NCBI GenBank assembly: GCA_019751815.1
Contig: JAIEMW010000002.1
Span: 1-44,694 of the forward strand
Length of the DNA: 44,694 nucleotides
Direction: 5' to 3'
Source: Cyanobacteriota bacterium
GTDB lineage: Bacteria > Cyanobacteriota > Vampirovibrionia > Vampirovibrionales > Vampirovibrionaceae
This document shows positions 30,888-39,441 of this stretch, piece by piece. The translations under genes and the position numbers were made by a program. Below the pieces are notes generated by a model. That model searched no databases, was not told the origin of the DNA, and worked only from the letters and a program-made list of their open reading frames with translations. How positions within the stretch are numbered: position 1 is the stretch's first letter; the number at the start of each line of letters is the position of its first letter.

Positions 30888-32515
30888 TACTGATCTGCCT
30901 CAATTTCTACATGATCGAGATGCGTAAAACATCCGGGTCTTTGGAGCGTAGCTAAATAAATAGCACGAGCCATTACTTGAGGTGTACCAGGTAATGAGCT
31001 AGTTTCCGGATTTTGAGGTATCGCTCTTTTGGGAATATTGGGGATATGACTGCCAACTGCGGCTTTGACTAATAAACTAGGATGTTTGACGCGATCTAAA
31101 AACCAGGGATAGCGATCTTCTGGTTTGGCGGGTAATTCTTTTTGAACCGCTCGTGCTTGAAGGTCTGGATTTTCTGTTGAAAGTATCAACTCGTAGGCTT
31201 TTTTTCGCTCCCCCAACTCTAAATAGGCGATTATTAATATCCCCTGTTGATGATATTGCGGATCGGGATCCTTCAGCAAATTTTCTAAAATGGCAAATCT
31301 CTTTTTAGGGTCTATATAGGGTAATGCGAATATAATCGATTCTTCAATCCCATGTTGGTGTTGTTTTTGGGCGATTTTGAGTCCATACTCAATGGCTTCA
31401 GGCAGAACCTCTCGATCTAAGAGTGCAATTCTATTAGCGGCAGCTAACCGAACATCCAAAAATGAGCTGTCCATTGCTAATTTAAAGGCATGATACCGAT
31501 CAGCTTGAGGAATATCTTTCATTTGAAAAACAGCCTGACATGCCAAATTCTCACTGTGTTGTTTTAGGACATAGCTAAAAGCTGGGTAGCGATCTTCTTC
31601 TGGCAGGTGTGCTAGAAGTTTTACCAATTCTGGATTGTGGGGATGAGAATCAATCAGTAGTTTGAACCAGGTTAGTTTTTTTTCTTTAGGCAACTTCATT
31701 AATTCAGGTTCTAAACTCTCTGAGCCAATGTATTGACCTAAATGATGCCATGATACATCTGTGTCATTTTGGTGAATTCGACTGATCCCGCCCATGTCTA
31801 CGCGAATCCCCTCAATATAGTTTTCATCTTTAAAATCACTCGAAAAGGCTTTTCCTTCCTGCGTAAAATAGCCCGAGGCTTTTCGGCTTTTGGTAGAACG
31901 AGAGTCTATCCATTCACTTAGCATCCAATCCTTTTGAGGGTTTGCGACGTAAAAATGAACCAGATCTTTGTATCGACGGTGTGACCATCTGAGGCCTGTA
32001 GCAATTTCTGCCCAGGTTCCGTGAATAAAGCGATGAGATGGTTTTGTTAAACCAGATTTGTTCACTTCACTTCTAAAAACTTTCAGTGCTAAGGGTTGAC
32101 TGGGAGGCTTGTCTTTTTGTTGGAGCTGTATTGCGAAAACCTCACCAAACTGACCTGAATTTATTTTGACGATAACCAAGTAAATGCCTGCTTTTTTCAG
32201 TCGACAAGTGATTCTTAATCGGCTAATAGGCAATAGTGATTGCAGAACGGGCGCCAGTTCATCGAGGGCCTGATAGACATCTCTGGGTGTTACGGTTGTG
32301 CCACCAAGAATATTGTTTTTTAATAATGATACCCAGTCGTGAGGAAGTGTGCCGAGATAAGCTGATTTTCCTTGAGTTTGGGTTCGCTCGCTCACCACGC
32401 GCTCAAAACTATCCACACCGAGCCAAAGCCGCCCCGGGATGAGGCGGCTTAGACCAGTAAAATGAGGCTGAGCGGGTTGAAGCCCAGCGCGTTTAAAATT
32501 GAGGTGTGTGTCCAT
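30887..32515 (-). CDS. Kinase-like N-lobe plus HEAT repeats (paralogue 3)
   Basis: 542 aa. PHFTGLSRLIPGRLWL (17-32) opens the protein. The glycine loop is INSGQFGEV (first Gly replaced by Asn119), Lys145 lies in LALKVF, Glu170 in HGTWAEIATG, and Asp227-x4-Asn232 precedes DMG (240-242) in place of DYG/DFG. This member is therefore more degenerate and may be a pseudokinase. HEAT-type units follow to about residue 490 (for example YHAFKLAMDSSFLDVRLAAANRI). It lies six bases after the 284-codon gene and overlaps paralogue 2 by one base. All are in one minus-strand operon. Confidence 0.77.
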   Translation of the reverse strand: MDTHLNFKRAGLQPAQPHFTGLSRLIPGRLWLGVDSFERVVSERTQTQGKSAYLGTLPHDWVSLLKNNILGGTTVTPRDVYQALDELAPVLQSLLPISRLRITCRLKKAGIYLVIVKINSGQFGEVFAIQLQQKDKPPSQPLALKVFRSEVNKSGLTKPSHRFIHGTWAEIATGLRWSHRRYKDLVHFYVANPQKDWMLSEWIDSRSTKSRKASGYFTQEGKAFSSDFKDENYIEGIRVDMGGISRIHQNDTDVSWHHLGQYIGSESLEPELMKLPKEKKLTWFKLLIDSHPHNPELVKLLAHLPEEDRYPAFSYVLKQHSENLACQAVFQMKDIPQADRYHAFKLAMDSSFLDVRLAAANRIALLDREVLPEAIEYGLKIAQKQHQHGIEESIIFALPYIDPKKRFAILENLLKDPDPQYHQQGILIIAYLELGERKKAYELILSTENPDLQARAVQKELPAKPEDRYPWFLDRVKHPSLLVKAAVGSHIPNIPKRAIPQNPETSSLPGTPQVMARAIYLATLQRPGCFTHLDHVEIEADQ

Positions 32516-32521
32516 AGGGCA

Positions 32522-33376
32522 TTAGGGTGTACTTGTAATACCATGGGTACTGGCAATGGGAAGCATACCTGGGAGATAGCGTTTAATCTCTGTTTCTTGT
32601 GTGTTTATACTTCCGATTCTTTGCAGAATCCCTTTAATGGGTTCTGGAACGGTATATGGCTGAGGATAGCCGGGGATTGATGTGAGTTTTTGAATCAAAC
32701 CACGCTCTTCTAAAATAGGCTGATAGCTTCCTCTGAGCAAATGTCCATCCATTGCATCTGAAACATCCAGGCCATTGGCCAAACTAAATAGGTAATTCAC
32801 CATGTCTTCTCGACTAAACCCTTGAGGCACTCTGACACCACGCCCTAATAAGTTTTTGCCTGTACGAAGTCGCTCTACTTCTTCGACCACAGTGCTTACC
32901 AAGATAGCAGATGCTGAATAGTTTCGGGGATTTGCTTCGTCCGAAGAAGGATAACGGATGTGACCTAAAGCGAATGCACTCAAAGGTAACTTTTCGGTGG
33001 GTGACCCTAGAACGGAAACAGTCCAGGCTGGTTTGAATGAGTATGCCGCTCTTGCCACCGCTGGGTGAATGCCAACAAGATTGTGCTTGTCCAATCCGTT
33101 AGCTACAGAAAGACCCCCTATCATCAGAGTTGGTTTTTGAGCTCTACCGAGCAAATCAATGAGCGCCATTTTTGCCCACTCTTCTGTTTTTGCAAGTTTT
33201 GAGAGTGTTTCGAGTTTCGCCATAGACTCGTTTACTTCAGACAGCCACAGATAGGGTGCGTTATCACCCTTAAGTCTTACCCATTGATCGTTTGGTCGGG
33301 TTTCTCCTGAAAAACGGGGTTGTTTTAAACGCTCACTTCGTGGCTGTAACAAACGAGGACTAAATGAGATGGTCAT
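32522..33376 (-). CDS. Unknown protein with N-terminal F-S-G motif
   Basis: 284 aa, with AAAAGGAG upstream of ATG. KQPRFSGETRPNDQW (19-33) carries the shared motif. The rest is soluble, with a Gly-rich hydrophobic strand (LMIGGLSVANGL) and helical stretches; nothing catalytic is recognised. LLRGSYQPILEERG and VPEPIKGILQRIG look like conserved surface loops but are unique here. It is the third gene of the five-gene operon, placed between the 443-residue protein and kinase-like paralogue 3. Confidence 0.75.
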   Translation of the reverse strand: MTISFSPRLLQPRSERLKQPRFSGETRPNDQWVRLKGDNAPYLWLSEVNESMAKLETLSKLAKTEEWAKMALIDLLGRAQKPTLMIGGLSVANGLDKHNLVGIHPAVARAAYSFKPAWTVSVLGSPTEKLPLSAFALGHIRYPSSDEANPRNYSASAILVSTVVEEVERLRTGKNLLGRGVRVPQGFSREDMVNYLFSLANGLDVSDAMDGHLLRGSYQPILEERGLIQKLTSIPGYPQPYTVPEPIKGILQRIGSINTQETEIKRYLPGMLPIASTHGITSTP

Positions 33377-33414
33377 AGGACAGGCTCTCCTTTTTTGGGT
33401 TTTTAATGAATAAA

Positions 33415-34746
33415 CTAATTTTGTAAGAGTAAATACTGACTGCGCGGAATTTTAACACTTTTTCCAAAGGTATCTTTATGTTTAACAAGCTCAGCATAGT
33501 GGCTGTTAAGTACTTCTGCCAATGCATGAAAGGCTTCTTGTGTGGTGATGATAAAGCGAGTCACCCTGCCCTCTTTTTGATGAGGTGAGGCATAGGCAAT
33601 AATATCCCCCTGAGGGAAGGCGCGAATCAATTTGCTTGCGGTGGTGAGCGGGATGCTATCTTTTGCCAACGTGGCGCGCCAGCAGTCAGCCCCGCGCTCA
33701 AATTCTACGAGTCGCGTTGGTAATTCATGAAGACCAGCGATTATCTGCTCTTGGACACTGGCGCCCACACTGGATAGATTTTCTGATACCCCACCGTCAA
33801 TGTTGGCAAACCCGTTTCGACCCAACATCGCTGACCCTGAAGCTGCTGTTTTTTTGATCTTACTGGCAATGGCAAGCATTTTTTCTGAACAATCCACCCG
33901 GTTGGCGACCAGTTCTTGCCAGAGTTGGGCTCGCACAATATTTAATGCTTCTTGGGTGTAGGTCTTAATGACAATCGGACAACCCCAGTTACTTCCCCGA
34001 TTGACAGCTTTTTCTATTTGGATAGTGGGACCCAAGGCGTTTTTGAGTTTTGTCTGAAGTGTCACCGGGACCGTATCATCGACATGGAGTTCCCAGTGGT
34101 CTTGATACCTTTTAGGAGTAATGCTCTCGGGTAAGATGGCCAATTGGGCAATACGGGCTTCTTCAGACTGAAATTGAGTGTTTGGAGAGCTCGGGGAATT
34201 TGATACCTGTGCTGGACCCAGAATTGCGAATGGATGGTGAGTTTCTATAATGATTTTATTAGCTGATAACTCCCCTAAATAAGCTGTGCCAGGTATGAGT
34301 CGCTCACACTCTTTTGGTGAGGCAAGGCGTTGCTTTAACGTGGTCTCAATCTGCCCCAGTGCCCAACGAATAAATATCTGTGGAGACAAGCTACCTGTGG
34401 GTCGATTGATATTGGGTTCGGGCGCAGCGAAGTGAATGCCTGATTTTTCAGGAATACTCACTTGTAACAAAGACCATGGACTCATCATGTGTCTTTCCGA
34501 TGTGTGGCCATCATCAAATAAAATAGCGTTTTTGATTTCGTTTGTTTCGCCACTGGTTGCAGTGAAGGTCAAGTCCACTCCATACCGTGTTTCCAATGCT
34601 TGAATCCTTCCAAGTTCCCCCAAAAGAGCGAGTCTCATGGCTTGTATTCTTTCAGGGGTAAGGTGTTTTCTCAAGGCAGCATCATCGAACGTCAAAGAAG
34701 AGAAATGAGTCTGTCTGAAATGAGTATTGGGTCTTATGGGAATCAT
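33415..34746 (-). CDS. Unknown protein, paralogue of upstream operon gene (443 aa)
   Basis: 443 aa. QTHFSSLTFDD (12-22) is the motif. The segment HWELHVDDTVPVTLQTKLKNAL, then IVIKTYTQEALNIVRAQLWQELVAN, resembles SSWALTLPKPLDVVASRELAIL and IVVFTTEGLAKTSRLLWQQAVSEN of the previous gene, so the two are diverged paralogues. The pattern (W-x-[LA] strand, helix, [IV]-hydrophobic strand, T-x-E-[AG]-[LF] helix) seems to recur again near the end (CWRATLAKDSIPLTTASKLIRA, then RFIITTQEAFHALAEVL), suggesting an internal alpha/beta repeat. Function unknown. Confidence 0.75.
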   Translation of the reverse strand: MIPIRPNTHFRQTHFSSLTFDDAALRKHLTPERIQAMRLALLGELGRIQALETRYGVDLTFTATSGETNEIKNAILFDDGHTSERHMMSPWSLLQVSIPEKSGIHFAAPEPNINRPTGSLSPQIFIRWALGQIETTLKQRLASPKECERLIPGTAYLGELSANKIIIETHHPFAILGPAQVSNSPSSPNTQFQSEEARIAQLAILPESITPKRYQDHWELHVDDTVPVTLQTKLKNALGPTIQIEKAVNRGSNWGCPIVIKTYTQEALNIVRAQLWQELVANRVDCSEKMLAIASKIKKTAASGSAMLGRNGFANIDGGVSENLSSVGASVQEQIIAGLHELPTRLVEFERGADCWRATLAKDSIPLTTASKLIRAFPQGDIIAYASPHQKEGRVTRFIITTQEAFHALAEVLNSHYAELVKHKDTFGKSVKIPRSQYLLLQN

Positions 34747-34792
34747 CAGAGGTGAATTTCTTTCATAAATAGACTTTGGTTCTAAATCAACC

Positions 34793-36205
34793 CTAAACGA
34801 TTTGCTGGGTGAGTGGATTAATCAGCATGAGTTGTGTTTTTCCCGATTCAGTGGCAGGATTTTTCACGATGCATGCTTTGATGACAGCCCTTGTAATGGG
34901 ACTAGCCCAATCAATAGAGCGCAGAATTGGTTGCATCGTCTCACCAAAAAATTCTAATGATACTGGCAATACATCCCCATCAGGAGTATAGAGCTGACTC
35001 AGCTGTTGTAAAAAGCGCTGTTTACAGCTGGGTAAGTTGTCGCGAAGTGCAATGAATTTGCCCACAAGTTCTAATACTGTTTTTCGTTCGGCTTGAAGGG
35101 TTGTATCTGGAATATTTACTGTTTGTGACAGGTGCTGCTGTATTTGCTTAATAAGCTTGGCACCGCCCTCAAGTGTCTCTGCAAAAAAGTGGTTATTACT
35201 CTCTGAGAGAGGATAGACATCCCCCTCTGTGTTTTTAGCCAGGGAGGCAACGGTCTCATCAGATAAGCTATAGCCATTGAGATAGATTTCCCATCGAGAG
35301 TTTTGCCCTGGTGTGTCTATTCTATTGCTCGTTATTAAGAAAGGAGAGAGGGTATCAATCCCCATCAACTTTCGCTCTTGGGCGATACGAGTGTTAAATT
35401 CAATCTCTTTGGGTTCTCGGTCTTTTGGATTTAGATTGACCAGTGGAGTCCTGGTTTTTTCTTCTCCTGATAATGCTCGCGTGTTTGCAATCAAAGCCGT
35501 TTGATTTTCTGAAACCGCTTGCTGCCAAAGAAGTCTGGATGTTTTGGCCAAACCTTCTGTAGTGAAAACCACAATCTGTTGCCGGTCAGTAGAAATACTA
35601 AAATGCTCTACCAACAGAATCGCCAATTCTCTAGAAGCAACCACATCGAGTGGTTTGGGAAGCGTCAGTGCCCATGAGCTTTTTTGACGTTCGGTCTTGA
35701 TTTCAGCAGGGAGAAAATTCAGTTGAGCGGCCAGAGATTCACGGGTGGTAGCGATTGCCCGGCGAAAACGTGAGACGGTTTCTGAAAGCTCTGGAAATGT
35801 CGTGGCCCTTAGGCTGAATGGAGAAGTAACTTGTATGGGTTTACTCAGTCCGCCATGTTCAGCAATTTGTTGTTGAATGCGTGAAAAGGCAGTTCGTAAA
35901 AATCCCAAGGCAGGTAGTTGGGTGGTACTCCATTGGGTGTCACAGATACCAGGGCCTGCTGTTAGAGAAAGTAATAATGCTTTTCCCCCGTTTCCCTCAT
36001 TATGGCTTGCTCCCAAGGTAACAGTATCTTGCGGTAACTCACCCACAGGCTTTTCTGAGAGCGTAAAGTGCATACCATGCTCTTGCTCGAGTTGGTCAAT
36101 GGTAGGCTGGGTAATTTTTTTAGCCCCTTCGAGGGACGCTGCCGCAGCACCAGTAGCGTTGATAGTCAGTGAGCCAAAACGGACACTCTTTGAATGTATT
36201 GTCAT
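34793..36205 (-). CDS. Unknown protein, first gene of five-gene operon (470 aa)
   Basis: ATG 36205 is chosen because GGAG lies nine bases upstream and MTIHSKSVRFGSLTIN puts the shared motif at residue 9. The frame is open to 36310, but that part is Cys/Phe-rich and has no ribosome site. The product is 470 aa and related to the 443-residue protein that follows. RWEIYLNGYSLSDETVASLAKN and HFFAETLEGGAKLIKQIQQHL mark another copy of the alpha/beta unit. No enzyme motif. The operon's promoter should lie in 36206-36459, shared divergently with the phage-like module, but no clear boxes are visible. Confidence 0.75.
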   Translation of the reverse strand: MTIHSKSVRFGSLTINATGAAAASLEGAKKITQPTIDQLEQEHGMHFTLSEKPVGELPQDTVTLGASHNEGNGGKALLLSLTAGPGICDTQWSTTQLPALGFLRTAFSRIQQQIAEHGGLSKPIQVTSPFSLRATTFPELSETVSRFRRAIATTRESLAAQLNFLPAEIKTERQKSSWALTLPKPLDVVASRELAILLVEHFSISTDRQQIVVFTTEGLAKTSRLLWQQAVSENQTALIANTRALSGEEKTRTPLVNLNPKDREPKEIEFNTRIAQERKLMGIDTLSPFLITSNRIDTPGQNSRWEIYLNGYSLSDETVASLAKNTEGDVYPLSESNNHFFAETLEGGAKLIKQIQQHLSQTVNIPDTTLQAERKTVLELVGKFIALRDNLPSCKQRFLQQLSQLYTPDGDVLPVSLEFFGETMQPILRSIDWASPITRAVIKACIVKNPATESGKTQLMLINPLTQQIV

Positions 36206-36383
36206 TACACATATCTCCAGCTTGCAGCAAAACTCAGCAATAAACTCAAAAAAATTCAGACAAAACCTTGTATTAATCACACAAGATCTCTCAAGTATGG
36301 GGATTGCCAAAAGCGGGTGAATGCCGGAGATAAGTTTACGCTTTGTTACAACAAAGAAATGATGAGGATGTCCTACGATACAG

Positions 36384-36407
36384 CTATCCAGTGCTTTTGC
36401 TGGATAG
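36384..36407 (+). other. Hairpin in leader of the phage-like module
   Basis: CTATCCAG (36384-36391) pairs with CTGGATAG (36400-36407) around an 8-base loop, 52 bases before the first phage-type gene. No T-run follows, so it is more likely a leader structure than a terminator. Confidence 0.4.
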
Positions 36408-36459
36408 AAATGCCGTTACGCACCTTGTCGCGTTTATTTCGTTAGAAAAGGAGAACTAT

Positions 36460-36978
36460 ATGCCCCCTAGCAGTGTCGTTGAAAAGAAACTCAGTATCCC
36501 GCTCAGTACGTTTCGTTTTGAAACAGGCACATGGACCTACGCCTCAAACTCGGGTGTTCCTCGTTTTAGAAAGAGCGCAGCTGCGGAAACCACGACGGTT
36601 TCTTTTGAGTGTCCTATCAGTAATTTTACGCAACAGTATGGTATCCGTCTGAAGCAGATTGTAATGATCATCGGTATCGGTACAGCAGATTTGGCGGCTG
36701 TCCCTACCATTACTCTTTCATCGTCGAATTTATTCAAAGCGACCAGCGCTGCTGCTGCCGCTGTAGATGCCTCAGCGATTACGACGACTCACGATGCAGT
36801 TGTCACTAATAATGCTAATCCTCGCCGTATTACTACCACTGTAAGCACTCAAGCCTTTGAGAATGTTGGAGGATTGATTAATCCTGTGACTTATAATGTC
36901 GTGGCATCTTTCCAGACCGCTGCAACAACAGTGCTCGACATGCTGGGTGCATATGTTATTTTTGATGCCGCTGAATAG
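36460..36978 (+). CDS. Probable phage structural protein
   Basis: 172 aa from ATG 36460 (AAAAGGAG seven bases upstream); a longer frame to 36343 exists but lacks a site. The protein is rich in Thr, Ala, Ser and Val with alternating polar/hydrophobic residues (IGTADLAAVPTITLSS, ITTTVSTQAFENVGG), typical of beta-rich virion proteins such as decoration or fibre-base proteins. I recognise no family. The position directly before the terminase genes supports a virion role. Confidence 0.6.
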   Translation: MPPSSVVEKKLSIPLSTFRFETGTWTYASNSGVPRFRKSAAAETTTVSFECPISNFTQQYGIRLKQIVMIIGIGTADLAAVPTITLSSSNLFKATSAAAAAVDASAITTTHDAVVTNNANPRRITTTVSTQAFENVGGLINPVTYNVVASFQTAATTVLDMLGAYVIFDAAE

Positions 36979-36996
36979 CCTCGCTGCACAAAGATA

Positions 36997-37374
36997 ATGA
37001 CACGTTCGTCGTTTCCTGGTCGTAAACCCAAAGAAATTGAACTCAGCCAGTTTGCTCTTAGTGCACGCTGTTTAGATCATCTCAATGAGATGGCAGAGCG
37101 TGCACTGGGCTTTTTGGAAGACTTACTCGCATCCCCCACAGCAACCACTGCGGAAAAACTAAAGGCCTGTGAACTGGTGTTTAAACGAGTATTGCCGGAG
37201 TCAATTTTTGTTCGCTTGTTTGAACGACACTACCAACTCGGTAGAATTTTAGCCAGTCCAGAAATCTCTTCAGATTTACCCAATGGTACACGGGTTGAAT
37301 TTGTGCTGCGTCAACTCGCGATGCCTACTGCTGAAAACACACTAGGAGATGTTCTTGATGATGAAGTCTCCTGA
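36997..37374 (+). CDS. Small terminase-like protein
   Basis: 125 aa. The helical segment ALGFLEDLLASPTATTAEKLKACELVFKRVLPE resembles the oligomerisation region of small terminase subunits, and the N-terminus is basic (RSSFPGRKPKEIEL). It ends by overlapping the large terminase gene, the usual order. It would recognise phage DNA and load the large subunit. Identification rests mainly on position and helix pattern. Confidence 0.65.
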   Translation: MTRSSFPGRKPKEIELSQFALSARCLDHLNEMAERALGFLEDLLASPTATTAEKLKACELVFKRVLPESIFVRLFERHYQLGRILASPEISSDLPNGTRVEFVLRQLAMPTAENTLGDVLDDEVS

Positions 37375-38728
37375 ACCGGATATAACCTGTCAAATTCCCC
37401 TCTCCCTTTATCCTGTCCATCACCAAATCGTTATGGACGAGCATAGATATAAAGTGGTGATTGCGGGTCGAAGGTTTAATAAAACGGGGATGTTATTGGC
37501 TGCAATGGCAAAACATTTAACAGAACCAGTGATTAATACCTTAACAGGCACAACATTGCCTCATAGAATTAGTTATATTGCCCCTACGCTGACTCAAGCA
37601 AAGGCTATTTTTTGGGAGCGAGCCAAATCATTTTTCGCGCCTGTACTTGCAGGTAAAAATGAGGTGGATAAAATTCTCTTCTTCAAAAATGGAGGCGAGT
37701 TGCGCCTGTGGGGGTCAGATGTTCAGCCAGACAAAGCTCGTGGTGGGTATGATTCGTTTCAGGCCTTTGATGAATTTACCTATCACCGACCAGGTGTGTA
37801 TGAGGCTGTTTTTCGAGCCCGTCAATCTGATACGCAAGCGTCAGCATGGTTTGTGGGGACCCCCAATGGGTTTAATCATGGTTATGCATTTTTTAAGCGT
37901 GCTAGGGAATATCCAGATACATACAAGGCTTGGCAGTATCCTAGCATGGCAGGAGGGTATGTAAGTGAAAGCGAAGCCATGCTTGCCCGTCAAGAGCTTA
38001 GTGAGACTCAATGGCGTCAAGAATATGGTGCAGAATTTATTGGGATGGAAGACAGAGTGGTCCTCGATTGGTCTTTTGCCAATCTGGATGTGGAGTGTAC
38101 CTATCAACCTAACCGCCCCTTATATATTAGTTGCGATTTCAACGTGGGAGCGATGGCTTGGGCTATCTTTCAGCGGGTGGGTGGTGAGTACCGTTTTATT
38201 GATGAGATTGCCTTAAGAAATGTGAATATTACAAAGTCAGCTGAATGCTTGGCAGAGAGGTATAAAAATCATAAAGCGGGTATCTTGATTACAGGGGATT
38301 CTAGCGGAAATTCTCGAAATGTCTTGTCCACAGAATTAAGCCAAACTGCTTATCCACAAATTGTGGGAGTTCTCCGTGAAGAATATCATCTCAATAATGT
38401 GGCGGTTGATTTAAACCGTAATAATAATCCTAAAAAACAGGATCGCCTTGATGCTCTAAATCATATTGTGAAAAATGCAGAAGGCTCTATTCGTCTTAAA
38501 GTTAATCCTTTGACTGCACCTGTGATTGCGTTCACGATGGAAAGAGCATGTTATATCCCGTATAGCAGTCATGTGAACGAACCCAATCCAAGAGAAATAG
38601 CACAGGAACCCATGCAAGTGTTTGTCCCACACATGATAGACGCTGTCAGTTATGGCGTGTGGCGATATGATCCCCTCCCTAGCAAAATTTTACAGACTAA
38701 ACGAAACCCTAAAATGATTTGGAAATAA
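37358..38728 (+). CDS. terL: Phage terminase large subunit
   Basis: ATG 37358 is preferred (AGGAG nine bases upstream), giving 456 aa. It is the ATPase and nuclease that packages DNA into the prohead. The Walker A-like motif is AGRRFNKT (residues 36-43), with Asn where most relatives have Gly. Walker B is FQAFDE (134-139) and the coupling motif is GTPNG (167-171). The RNase H-like nuclease shows Asp260 (SCDFNVGA), Asp314 (TGDSSG) and Asp428 (HMIDAVSYG). Length and motif order fit podovirus or P22-type TerL. All key residues are present, so it looks intact. Confidence 0.95.
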   Translation: MMKSPEPDITCQIPLSLYPVHHQIVMDEHRYKVVIAGRRFNKTGMLLAAMAKHLTEPVINTLTGTTLPHRISYIAPTLTQAKAIFWERAKSFFAPVLAGKNEVDKILFFKNGGELRLWGSDVQPDKARGGYDSFQAFDEFTYHRPGVYEAVFRARQSDTQASAWFVGTPNGFNHGYAFFKRAREYPDTYKAWQYPSMAGGYVSESEAMLARQELSETQWRQEYGAEFIGMEDRVVLDWSFANLDVECTYQPNRPLYISCDFNVGAMAWAIFQRVGGEYRFIDEIALRNVNITKSAECLAERYKNHKAGILITGDSSGNSRNVLSTELSQTAYPQIVGVLREEYHLNNVAVDLNRNNNPKKQDRLDALNHIVKNAEGSIRLKVNPLTAPVIAFTMERACYIPYSSHVNEPNPREIAQEPMQVFVPHMIDAVSYGVWRYDPLPSKILQTKRNPKMIWK

Positions 38729-38752
38729 CCTCTAACAATAAGGAAACTTACG

Positions 38753-38914
38753 ATGCCTGATGCAATCCATTTCTCTCAATCTGAGAGAGTTACAGATTGT
38801 AGTTCATTGTCGCATTGGTGTCATGTGTTTGATTGCCATGATCTCTTTCCAGAGTTTTATGAAAAAACACTCAAAATACCTCGTTGTGTATTTCATCCTT
38901 ATCGTGCTGAATAA
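38753..38914 (+). CDS. Small phage-module protein (53 aa)
   Basis: MPDAIHFSQSERVTDC and onward, 53 codons, with AAGGA eight bases before ATG and a stop overlapping the next ATG (TAATG). It is rich in Cys, His and aromatic residues (SHWCHVFDCHDLFPEF), so metal binding is possible. The tight coupling between terL and the GNAT-like gene supports it as a real gene. Function unknown. Confidence 0.65.
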   Translation: MPDAIHFSQSERVTDCSSLSHWCHVFDCHDLFPEFYEKTLKIPRCVFHPYRAE

Positions 38915-39441
38915 TGTCTCATTCTAATCTCGTTAAATTACGTTCCCCTGAGCTAGCAGACTTACCAAGTATTTGGCGATTATTAGACACCTATCGAGAT
39001 CGCTATCTGGACGATTATCAAGTTATCACGTTAGATGATGTCTACGACTATCTTAAAGCGTCCACAACTCGGGTGTTGGAAGTATCAGGGTATCCTGCTG
39101 GTATTGTTCATTTCTCAGATGTGATTCCTGAACTACGAGGCACGATTCATGTTCTGATTTATCCAGAGTTTACTCGCAAAATACTCCGAGCTCATATTCT
39201 TGAAGCTATTTTGGCTTGGGCTTTTGAGACTTTGTGTTTTGGAAAAATAATGGCCTATCCATTATCAACACAAACGTCAGCTATTAAGCTGTTAAATCGC
39301 TTTCATTTTTATCCCCATAAGCCTTTATATAAACATACCAGGCAGGGTGGAAAAAAAGTAGCTATGCATCCATTTGAGCTTAAAAAAAGACAATGGCAGC
39401 AGTCTCATCGGACTGACAATAAAAGAAAGGAAACTCTATGA
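38914..39441 (+). CDS. GNAT-like acetyltransferase of phage type
   Basis: 175 aa. GTIHVLIYPEFTRKILRAHILEAILAWAFETLCFGKIMAYPLSTQTSAIKLLNRF follows the GNAT pattern: strand, acyl-CoA loop and helix, then the strand and [ST]xxxIKLLxRFxF step. The pyrophosphate-binding loop (usual Q/R-x-x-G-x-G/A) is poorly kept (EFTRKIL), so activity is doubtful. Such proteins occur next to terminase and portal in several podovirus-like phages. The C-terminus is basic. It overlaps the following gene by four bases. Confidence 0.7.
   Translation: MSHSNLVKLRSPELADLPSIWRLLDTYRDRYLDDYQVITLDDVYDYLKASTTRVLEVSGYPAGIVHFSDVIPELRGTIHVLIYPEFTRKILRAHILEAILAWAFETLCFGKIMAYPLSTQTSAIKLLNRFHFYPHKPLYKHTRQGGKKVAMHPFELKKRQWQQSHRTDNKRKETL

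Noticed and set aside
38914..39441. Ribosomal-protein or antibiotic acetyltransferase
   Set aside because: The acyl-CoA loop is poorly kept and the context is a phage packaging module, so a specific substrate cannot be claimed.
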